From contig CAZPQC010000121.1 in the NCBI GenBank assembly GCA_964588525.1, forward strand, positions 1-11,400: a stretch of 11,400 nucleotides of DNA, given 5' to 3'. Source of the DNA: JAFGQJ01 sp964588525. Its GTDB lineage: Bacteria > Spirochaetota > Spirochaetia > SZUA-6 > DRHE01. Position 1 is the stretch's first letter, and each line of letters starts with the position of its first letter. Below, piece by piece: positions 5,372-11,400 of this stretch. A program made the translations under genes and the position numbers. The notes beneath the pieces were generated by a model that ran no database searches, was not told the origin of the DNA, and was given only the letters and a program-made list of their open reading frames with translations.

Positions 5372-6667
5372 ATGTACAGCTATCTCATAGAGGGGGGTCA
5401 TCCTCTCAAGGGTAGGATCCGGCCCAGCGGCAACAAAAACGCTGCTTTGCCCTGTTTGGCTGCGACCCTCCTGAGCGACGAAGAGGTAATCCTGAATAAC
5501 GTTCCCGACATCGAAGACGTGGAAGTCATGCTCGGGATTCTAAAGGCCCTCGGCTCCGATATCCGTCGGGTGGATGAGCACACCTACGGCCTCAAGACCC
5601 GTAACATCAAAAACTGCTCAATTCCTCTGGAAATGTCCAAACAGATAAGGGCGTCCATCCTCTTTGCAGGGCCGTTGCTGTCCCGCTGCGGCAAGGTCAC
5701 CCTTCCTCCTCCGGGGGGGGACATCATCGGGCGGCGACGACTGGATACCCATTTTCTCGCCTTCAGGGAACTGGGAGCCCGGGTCGAGGTGGATGGGGTA
5801 TTCAGCCTTCAGGCCAACAAACTGGTCGGAGCGGACCTGTTCCTGGACGAAGCTTCTGTTACGGCTACGGAAAACGCCATCATGGCCGCCGTACTTTCGG
5901 AAGGTACTACAGTCATTCAGAACGCGGCTTCCGAACCCCACATTCAGGACCTCTGCCGTATGCTCACACAGATGGGTGCCCGCATCAGCGGCATCGGCTC
6001 CAATATTCTGCGCATCGATGGGGTGAAGCGGCTGGCGGGCACGGAGTTCAAGATCTCGACGGATTTTATGGAAGTGGGTTCCTTGATCGGTCTGGCCGCG
6101 GTCACCCGCAGCGAACTGGAGATCGAGGACGCCGCGCCCCAATACCTGAGGATGACGAAGATCGCCTTCGGCAGGCTGGGAATCCACTGGGAAACCGACG
6201 GCGCTACGATCCGCATTCCCGCCGGCCAGGAACTGAAAATCGTTCCCGATATCGGCGGTACGATTCCCAAGATCGATGACGCCCCCTGGCCCGGCTTCCC
6301 TCCGGATCTGATCTCCATAGCCCTGGTAAGCGCCACTCAGGTAGAGGGGACGATTCTCATTCACGAGAAGATGTTTGAATCCCGGATGTTCTTCGTGGAC
6401 AAACTCATCGGGATGGGAGCCCGCATCATCCTCTGCGATCCCCATCGGGCGGTGGTGAGCGGACCCTGCCGTTTGAAGGGTGCCGAGCTCGTGTCTCCGG
6501 ACGTTCGTGCCGGGATGGCCATGGTGATCGCGGCGCTCTGCGCCGAAGGAAAGAGCACTATCGGCAATGTGTATCAGATCGAGCGAGGCTATGAAAACCT
6601 CTCCCAGCGGCTGAAAGATTTGGGCGCCCACATAGAGCGGCAAACTTCAGGTCAGAACCCCCGCTGA
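5372..6667 (+). CDS. murA: UDP-N-acetylglucosamine 1-carboxyvinyltransferase, Asp-type active site
   Basis: This 431-residue MurA (E. coli has 419) transfers enolpyruvate from PEP to UDP-GlcNAc, the first committed step of peptidoglycan synthesis in the cytoplasm. Visible residues, with E. coli equivalents in brackets, are K22/N23 in SGNKNA, R93 (R91), R122 (R120), D312 in FPPD (D305), R338 (R331), D377-x-R379 (D369-x-R371) and R405 in ERGYE (R397). The catalytic-loop Cys (C115) is replaced by Asp: the loop reads PPGGDIIGRRR with D117. This variant is functional in organisms such as Mycobacterium tuberculosis and Chlamydia and makes the enzyme insensitive to fosfomycin. An 8-G tract (5713-5720) encodes the residues just before and including the start of D117. 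The start codon has only a poor ribosome binding site (TAGAG). The last 16 bp overlap tail-to-tail with djlA. Confidence 0.97.
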   Translation: MYSYLIEGGHPLKGRIRPSGNKNAALPCLAATLLSDEEVILNNVPDIEDVEVMLGILKALGSDIRRVDEHTYGLKTRNIKNCSIPLEMSKQIRASILFAGPLLSRCGKVTLPPPGGDIIGRRRLDTHFLAFRELGARVEVDGVFSLQANKLVGADLFLDEASVTATENAIMAAVLSEGTTVIQNAASEPHIQDLCRMLTQMGARISGIGSNILRIDGVKRLAGTEFKISTDFMEVGSLIGLAAVTRSELEIEDAAPQYLRMTKIAFGRLGIHWETDGATIRIPAGQELKIVPDIGGTIPKIDDAPWPGFPPDLISIALVSATQVEGTILIHEKMFESRMFFVDKLIGMGARIILCDPHRAVVSGPCRLKGAELVSPDVRAGMAMVIAALCAEGKSTIGNVYQIERGYENLSQRLKDLGAHIERQTSGQNPR

Positions 6668-7416
6668 GCACGAATCTCCCCGTAGGCTTCGTTGATGAGC
6701 TTGAACTTCTCTTCGGCGACCTCCGTGAACTCCGCCCCTAAGTTGGCCACGGTATCCGGGTGATACTGAGCTGCCAGCTTCCTGTACGCACTGCGGATCT
6801 GTTCATTGCTGGCATTTGGACTGACACCCAGAATACCGTAGGCTCGGTTATCGTCCTGTTTGAACTCTGCCTCAACGCTTCGAAAAGACGCGGCATCGAT
6901 CCGTAAGGAAGTAGCGATTCGCCGTATGAGGTGCTCTTCCGCCTCTGAGATTCCCCGCTTGTCCGCCTCGGCAATCTTGAACAACAGGCGCAGCAGCAAG
7001 AGCCTTCCCGCCGGACTCGAAGTGAGACGGTAGTAGCTGGCCAGGGCGTCGACGTCCAATCGATCCCGATTGACAAAGGTTTCATCAATAACCGCCTGGA
7101 TGACCCGATGATCGTCCTGGGAATAGGGAAAGTTCTGCCTGAAGAAAGCCTTGAGCGCGTCGATCTGGGACACCCGAACGTGTCTATCCGCGTTGGCGAC
7201 GGCGATGGAAAGTCCGATCAAGGAGGTGAGGAAATCCAGCTGGGCGGCGGAGATCGAGTCCTCAATGCCCCGGGACCTTTGACCGATTCGACCCGCAGCA
7301 TACCGCTCCTCGGTAGCTCGATCGTACAGATGACCGACCAGTCCGCCCAGAATCGTTCCCATGGGACCGGCCAGGGATCCGAGGAGAGCCCCGATCAGTT
7401 TCCCTTTGAAGGCCAC
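6652..7416 (-). CDS. djlA: DjlA-like co-chaperone (TerB plus J domain)
   Basis: This 254-residue protein matches the DjlA plan. It has a short Gly-rich N-terminal membrane or glycine-zipper segment (about 6-30, GALLGSLAGPMGTILGGLVG) followed by GHLYDRA, as in E. coli DjlA. A helical TerB-like domain (about 57-183) follows, with two acidic motifs NADRHV and AEADKRG. A C-terminal J domain (about 191-254) carries the essential HPD triad at 219-221 (QYHPDTV). The J domain would stimulate the ATPase of DnaK at the inner membrane. The start is GTG at 7416, three bases after the stop of the upstream membrane-protein gene. AGAGGA about 11 nt upstream is a distant ribosome binding site, so coupling to the upstream gene is likely. 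The gene ends by overlapping murA's 3' end. Confidence 0.88.
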   Translation of the reverse strand: MAFKGKLIGALLGSLAGPMGTILGGLVGHLYDRATEERYAAGRIGQRSRGIEDSISAAQLDFLTSLIGLSIAVANADRHVRVSQIDALKAFFRQNFPYSQDDHRVIQAVIDETFVNRDRLDVDALASYYRLTSSPAGRLLLLRLLFKIAEADKRGISEAEEHLIRRIATSLRIDAASFRSVEAEFKQDDNRAYGILGVSPNASNEQIRSAYRKLAAQYHPDTVANLGAEFTEVAEEKFKLINEAYGEIRAQRGF

Positions 7417-7419
7417 GGC

Positions 7420-9168
7420 CTAATCCGTCCTCTGGCCTGCCAGGATGATCATGGAGATCAGGAGCAGCAGTCCCTGCAGAACGAGAAAGACAATCAGCGA
7501 GATCGAGAAACCCAATCGCAGCAGTACGAAGGCCAGGAGGATCTTCTGGGCATGCAGATAAAGACCGGTGAGAGAGATGGCCACGATCGGAAACAGGGGC
7601 ATGAACACGAACAGGATCCAGTGCAGACGAGCGAAGAAACGGGCCTGGAAGCGCCAGCCGACAGCCACCGACAGGAGACAGAGAACGAGAAAGCTGAAGG
7701 GCAGGAGCAACCGCCTCAGGATCTCAGCGGATATGGAGGATTCCGGGTAGCCGTAGCTCGCGATCTGCCTGCGCGCCTGCCATAGCGCGAAAAATCCCAG
7801 GCTTTCCGCAGAGGCGGAGGCCGCCTTGCCCCCTTTCAGAGTGGGAAGCTGTTCCAGAGTGGGTTCAACCGAAAGCATGTAGGGCAGCCGCTCCCGCCGA
7901 AGCCGCGTCGCCCCGGAGAGGTAGCGAGGTACGGCCTCCCGGGGTATGGCTTCCCGGTCCCCGGCAATTCTGTCGACCCCATGGAGATTCAAAGTTCCGT
8001 CCCTCAGTTTGCCATATGGGGCGTAGTAGTGATACAACAATCCTTGGGCACTGAAACGCAGCACTTCGATGTCCTTGCAGAAGATACCCGCATCGATTCC
8101 GGCCAGTTTGCCGATAAATACGATCTCCCGCTCATCCTCCTCCCTGTAATTCACAAAGAGCAGCTCCGTGGCTCCGGGAAGGGTGTCGATCTGTTCAGCC
8201 TCATCGAGGAAGAAGGTTTCCCTGCTCAACCGCTCCTCGCTCTTGTTCAGGTAGCTGATCACGTCGGCATCCTGTGGATAGATGTCCTGCAGCTCCCGGA
8301 ACACGTGATAGGCTTTTAAATACTCTCCGTTTATGAAGTACTCGTATCCCTCCCGCTTGCGTTCGTACAATCGCATTTCTTCCACGTCGAGCTTGCTCAA
8401 GTCCTTGCTGGCGATCATCTCTCGGGCTTTGGCGGCCAGACGCCGGGCATCACGGCTGTTGGGATCGATCTGATAGGCCAGGTTGGCGTAGTAATGCGCG
8501 GAAAAGTAATCTTCCCGCTCGTAGTAGCTCTGGGCCATCTCGAGAAGCTCATAGGATTCTCTGCCTTCAGCCAGATCTTTGATCCTCATCGGTTCGAGGT
8601 CCTGCCGGACCTCCCGCGGCGGCTCAGAACGATCGGCAATCATCTCCATCTGGAGATCGCTCACCAGCTTCATGATTCTTCTGTTGTCGTTGTCGATAGC
8701 CAGGTAGCGTTGATAGTTGGCCAAAGCCGTGTCCCGATCCTCCTCCGCCAGCGCTGCCTCGGCCTTTTCCTTGAATACCCGGGCTTCGAGCGTCAGGGAA
8801 TCGAAGCGTTCCATGTTTCTCACAGCCAGCGGGTGGAGTCCCAAAACGAGAGCTGTATACACAACCGTTAGCGCGATAAACGACGTCAGATGCGAGCTCA
8901 CCAATCTAGCAAACGGCTGCCTGCCCGCGCGCATGCGGACGGTCTCCGCTGTCGGCAACAGGGAGTAAGCAACCGCTACCGCGGCAACTGTCACGGGGAT
9001 ACAGTAGCGCATGAACAGCAAGAAAGAGCTTGTCCAGACAAAGGGCCACTGGAAGGTCGGCAGATATCCGGGAAAGGTGAAGATCGAATAGAAGAAAAAG
9101 ACTCCAAAGGCGAGCAGGTAGAACAGAAAGAGAATCGAAAAAGGATTCTGCACCATGCGCCTTCTCAC
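7420..9168 (-). CDS. Polytopic membrane protein with TPR-containing extracytoplasmic domain (LptF/LptG-like layout)
   Basis: This is a 582-residue membrane protein. Membrane segments are near 8-30, 47-70 and 90-113. A large soluble region (about 114-480) is followed by further segments near 486-506, 515-540 and 542-577. The soluble region starts with three TPR-like helical pairs (about 129-165, 203-240 and 268-305). A beta-rich part (about 333-410, e.g. EIVFIGKLAGIDAGIF and LLYHYYAPYGKLRDG) and a helix before the membrane (ALWQARRQIASYG, then RRLLLPFSFLVL) come next. The 3+3 membrane plan, the beta domain and the 'Leu-x-x-x...Gly...Arg-Arg...Leu-Pro' pre-membrane pattern resemble LptF/LptG permeases, but I cannot confirm homology. 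The start is GTG at 9168 with a strong GGAGG 8 nt upstream; an ATG at 9156 is the alternative. It lies 3 bp from genes on both sides, in one operon. Confidence 0.75.
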   Translation of the reverse strand: MRRRMVQNPFSILFLFYLLAFGVFFFYSIFTFPGYLPTFQWPFVWTSSFLLFMRYCIPVTVAAVAVAYSLLPTAETVRMRAGRQPFARLVSSHLTSFIALTVVYTALVLGLHPLAVRNMERFDSLTLEARVFKEKAEAALAEEDRDTALANYQRYLAIDNDNRRIMKLVSDLQMEMIADRSEPPREVRQDLEPMRIKDLAEGRESYELLEMAQSYYEREDYFSAHYYANLAYQIDPNSRDARRLAAKAREMIASKDLSKLDVEEMRLYERKREGYEYFINGEYLKAYHVFRELQDIYPQDADVISYLNKSEERLSRETFFLDEAEQIDTLPGATELLFVNYREEDEREIVFIGKLAGIDAGIFCKDIEVLRFSAQGLLYHYYAPYGKLRDGTLNLHGVDRIAGDREAIPREAVPRYLSGATRLRRERLPYMLSVEPTLEQLPTLKGGKAASASAESLGFFALWQARRQIASYGYPESSISAEILRRLLLPFSFLVLCLLSVAVGWRFQARFFARLHWILFVFMPLFPIVAISLTGLYLHAQKILLAFVLLRLGFSISLIVFLVLQGLLLLISMIILAGQRTD

Positions 9169-9171
9169 TGC

Positions 9172-10158
9172 TTATTCCTCCTCCACTCGCTGAAAAGGAA
9201 CGAACAGAAGATCGAGGAGCAGCAAGAGTCCGCCGACGACTAAAAGTGCCAGCTCGGGCAGGAATTGCACGGCCTGGGGATTCCTCAAGACCTTTTCGAG
9301 CTCAAAGACCACTCCTTCGCTCATAAAGCGAAACAAGGCCAGCAATCCCCTTATTGCCAAGAGAGCCAGGGTGACATTCAGCAGATGCCAGCGGGTAAGG
9401 CGGAGAAACATTCCGCTTCCGTAGAAGGCGACCACCAGGGCGAGAACGGCGAAGTAGAATGCAGGCAGCGAATGCCGGAAAACCCGCTGCAATTCCCGGT
9501 TGAGGAAATCCAGATCGGAAAAGAAGCGCCTGAGGACAGGATCCGCGGCAAACATGCTGCCGAACACCGGATCCGGATCTATTTCCAGGGTGTATCCGGC
9601 CATCCGAACAACGATAGAGTCTTCTCCTACTGAAATCCGGCCTTGAGGAAAATACAGCAGCTTCTGGTCGGCACTGCCTCCTTCGGCCAGGACCACGGGA
9701 CTGACCGTGCGCTCATCGATCTGTTCTACATAGATCACCTTGCTTTCGGTCGTATTGAAGACCTCCGGAAGCAGGAAACGCCGGGGGGAAGGTTCGACTA
9801 CCCCTGGACGGGATACCCCTGGCCCGGCTCCATCGGCCGGCCCAAGCCGCTGGAGGATCTGGTAGCCGAAGGCCAGAAGCACAAAAGCTCCGGCCAGAGG
9901 GATAAGCAGAGACAGGAAACGGCTTCCCGGTTTCGCGGCGATGCGCGCCAGTAGGACAACCAGGGCAACCAGGACCGCGGCCGGCAGCATCTGAACGAGC
10001 AGTTGGGGGATGTGCGCTTCCACCACCTGAAGGGCAGCCTCCCGCCCCTCGGAATACACGCTGCCCCACAGGGCGAGCACGCTCAAGGCGGAGAAAAGGA
10101 TGAACAGAAGCACGAATACGAATAGAAAGAGTATGGGCAGGCGGAGGACATCCTTCAC
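9172..10158 (-). CDS. Polytopic membrane protein, three segments + extracytoplasmic domain + three segments
   Basis: This is a 328-residue protein of unknown function. Hydrophobic segments are near 5-33, 48-72, 79-102, 229-252, 258-280 and 297-322. A loop of roughly 125 residues (103-228) between the two triplets contains a Gly/Pro-rich linker and a beta-rich stretch (about 127-195, e.g. SKVIYVEQID, KLLYFPQGRISVG, SIVVRMAGYTLEIDPD). The layout parallels the downstream 582-residue protein and, distantly, LptF/LptG. The start is GTG at 10158; no in-frame ATG exists nearby and no Shine-Dalgarno sequence is seen, but a strong promoter -10 box ends 9 nt upstream. It is the first gene of a tight three-gene operon with the TPR membrane protein and djlA, and its 3' end carries the ribosome binding site for the next gene. 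Confidence 0.75.
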   Translation of the reverse strand: MKDVLRLPILFLFVFVLLFILFSALSVLALWGSVYSEGREAALQVVEAHIPQLLVQMLPAAVLVALVVLLARIAAKPGSRFLSLLIPLAGAFVLLAFGYQILQRLGPADGAGPGVSRPGVVEPSPRRFLLPEVFNTTESKVIYVEQIDERTVSPVVLAEGGSADQKLLYFPQGRISVGEDSIVVRMAGYTLEIDPDPVFGSMFAADPVLRRFFSDLDFLNRELQRVFRHSLPAFYFAVLALVVAFYGSGMFLRLTRWHLLNVTLALLAIRGLLALFRFMSEGVVFELEKVLRNPQAVQFLPELALLVVGGLLLLLDLLFVPFQRVEEE

Positions 10159-10167
10159 GGTGCAATC

Positions 10168-10196
10168 ATTGTACCATCGGCGTCCTGGGATATCAA
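10168..10196 (-). promoter_or_regulatory. Promoter of the membrane-protein/djlA operon, start-codon proximal
   Basis: On the minus strand a -35 TTGATA (10196-10191, 5 of 6), a 17-bp spacer and a -10 TACAAT (10173-10168, 5 of 6) precede the GTG at 10158 by 9 bases. The predicted start at A10161 leaves a leader of about 3 nt and no room for a ribosome binding site. Confidence 0.65.
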
Positions 10197-10260
10197 GTTG
10201 AAGGTGTGTCGAACGAGGTTATCGGGGAGCTGCCGTAGAGCGATAGCCCGGGAAAGACGA

Positions 10261-10288
10261 TTGACCAGGTTCGAGTTCGGTCTATAAT
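10261..10288 (+). promoter_or_regulatory. Promoter of the histidine kinase gene
   Basis: TTGACC (10261-10266, 5 of 6), a 16-bp spacer and a perfect TATAAT (10283-10288) predict transcription starting near 10295-10296, about 12 nt before the proposed TTG start. It is divergent from the promoter at 10168-10196; the stretch between the two -35 boxes (10197-10260) is the likely place for shared regulatory sites, but I see no clear operator there. Confidence 0.65.
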
Positions 10289-10307
10289 TTGAATTATCAA
10301 CAGGACT

Positions 10308-11400
10308 TTGCGAATTACAATCCTAGTTCTCCTCATCGGCATCTCTGTGGGGACAGCTCTCTACTTTCGCCTGTTGCTCCACACCGATATCGTCTATACC
10401 CACTTCATGTATATACCGATCGTTCTGGCCTGCCTGTGGTGGGGACGGCGGGGCATGCTGGTTACCCTGTTCATGGCAATCCTCGTGTTTTCATTCCACC
10501 TTTTCGGCCTGAACCTGGGCAGCATCTGGAACGATGCGGCCAGAATCGCTCTGTTCGGTCTGGTTTCGTTTTTCATAGGTTCTGTCAGAGATCGAGAACA
10601 GGCAGAGAGAAAAGCCCAGATAGAAACGGAAAAAAGACGAAAAGAGCTCATCGAACTGGCGGAAAAACAGGAAGAGCAGCTCGAGCATTCCACCCGATTG
10701 GCCGAGCTCGGCGAAATGGCGGCGGCGATCAGCCATGAGCTGAACCAGCCGCTCACTGGAATACGCAACTACGCGCGCAACGCCTTCTACATGCTCGAAC
10801 AATCGGTGGGCAGCGTGGAGGAGGTAAAGGGAAATCTGCGACTGATCTCCGAGCAGGTCGATCGAGCGGCCAAAATCATCAACGAGATGCGTGAACTGGC
10901 GCGGAAGGAAGAACGCCACTTCACCTCTCTGGCCGTCAACAGCGTTATTCGGGAAACCGCCGATTTTCTCATACCTCAGATGAAACTTTCCGGTGTCGAG
11001 GTCAGGTTCGAATTATCGGAAAATCTTCCCGATGTACGAGGGGACCGAACCCGGCTGGCGCAGATCTTTCTCAATGTGCTCTCCAACGCCCGTCAGGCCA
11101 TGGAGGGATCAGCGATCCGGCGGCTCAGCATCCGTTCCTTTGCGGATCCCGCGGATAAACGGTTCGTGGTTGTCGAGATCAGTGACACGGGCAAGGGCTT
11201 CTCCGCGGAGGAAGCCCGGAAGCTGTTCGTGCCGTTCTTCACCACCAAGAAAAGCGGCCACGGCACGGGCTTGGGTCTGTCCATTTCCAAAGCGATCATC
11301 AAGGATCACGGGGGAGACATCGAAGCTCGAGGAACGAGCGGCCAAGGAGCCACCTTCACCATTCGCCTGCCTGTGATCGAACAGGAAGATGAGGAAGAGA
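10308..11400 (+). CDS. Membrane sensor histidine kinase (open at the 3' window edge)
   Basis: The reading frame is open from after the TGA at 10290 to the window end (364 codons from TTG 10308). Residues about 3-24, 33-66 and 78-93 are hydrophobic, giving a compact multi-pass N-terminal sensor with little outside the membrane. A charged coiled coil follows (about 94-135). The HisKA dimerisation helix has phosphoacceptor H143 in SHELNQPL. The ATP-binding domain shows an N-box (LNVLSNARQAM, N260), a G1-box (SDTGKGF, D293), an F-box (PFFTTK) and a G2-box (GTGLGLS, from G319). It phosphorylates itself and then a response regulator, probably encoded just downstream, in response to an unknown signal. 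The start is TTG at 10308 because no ATG exists before the second membrane segment; AGGA is only 2 nt upstream, so the start is approximate. Confidence 0.9.
   Translation, partial: MRITILVLLIGISVGTALYFRLLLHTDIVYTHFMYIPIVLACLWWGRRGMLVTLFMAILVFSFHLFGLNLGSIWNDAARIALFGLVSFFIGSVRDREQAERKAQIETEKRRKELIELAEKQEEQLEHSTRLAELGEMAAAISHELNQPLTGIRNYARNAFYMLEQSVGSVEEVKGNLRLISEQVDRAAKIINEMRELARKEERHFTSLAVNSVIRETADFLIPQMKLSGVEVRFELSENLPDVRGDRTRLAQIFLNVLSNARQAMEGSAIRRLSIRSFADPADKRFVVVEISDTGKGFSAEEARKLFVPFFTTKKSGHGTGLGLSISKAIIKDHGGDIEARGTSGQGATFTIRLPVIEQEDEEE

Noticed and set aside
5618..6643. 341-codon open frame antisense to murA
   Set aside because: It lies wholly within a confidently identified essential gene, its translation looks like a reverse-frame shadow (His/Arg/Gly-rich, no recognisable domain), and no promoter or ribosome binding site supports it.

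Overview
The window looks like ordinary chromosome from a diderm bacterium of moderately high GC. It carries core genes for nucleotide, peptidoglycan and envelope functions, two lipoproteins and one tRNA, and I see no phage, IS, CRISPR or integrase. A free-living member of the Spirochaetota is my best guess. The reasons are an lptC-like lipoprotein start directly behind pyrG, a MurA with Asp in place of the catalytic Cys, and an LptF/G-like membrane pair. No rRNA or other decisive marker is present, so this is a moderate inference.

Left block (1-3707, minus strand). The likely transcription order is a YmdB-type phosphoesterase homologue, rseC, a bifunctional-nuclease-domain (BFN/DUF151) protein, pyrG (CTP synthase) and the first 47 codons of an LptC-like lipoprotein that leaves the window. 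ymdB and rseC overlap, and pyrG and lptC overlap by 8 bp. A strong promoter lies directly in front of pyrG, a plausible one lies in front of the BFN gene, and an inverted repeat can hide the BFN gene's ribosome binding site.

Middle (3835-6667, plus strand). A tRNA-Leu(CAG) has its own promoter and a very long terminator hairpin. It is followed by a lipoprotein of unknown function with two DxDxDG-like loops, then murA.

Right block. On the minus strand, 10158-6652 carries two adjacent polytopic membrane proteins, each with three membrane segments, an extracytoplasmic domain and about three more segments. They are followed by a DjlA-like TerB/J-domain co-chaperone whose 3' end overlaps the 3' end of murA. 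Divergently, from about 10308 to the window edge, runs a membrane sensor histidine kinase. It starts at TTG and is open at the 3' end.

The most notable points are: (1) the YmdB homologue has replaced five of the classical metal or active-site positions; (2) several genes have their sigma-70-like promoter so close to the start codon that the mRNA would be leaderless or nearly so (pyrG is the clearest); (3) the BFN gene's Shine-Dalgarno sequence is exactly complementary to an upstream octamer; (4) MurA carries Cys-to-Asp, predicting fosfomycin insensitivity; (5) the membrane protein pair resembles LptF/LptG in layout, and one member has a TPR insert. I did not find a wholly new multi-gene system.
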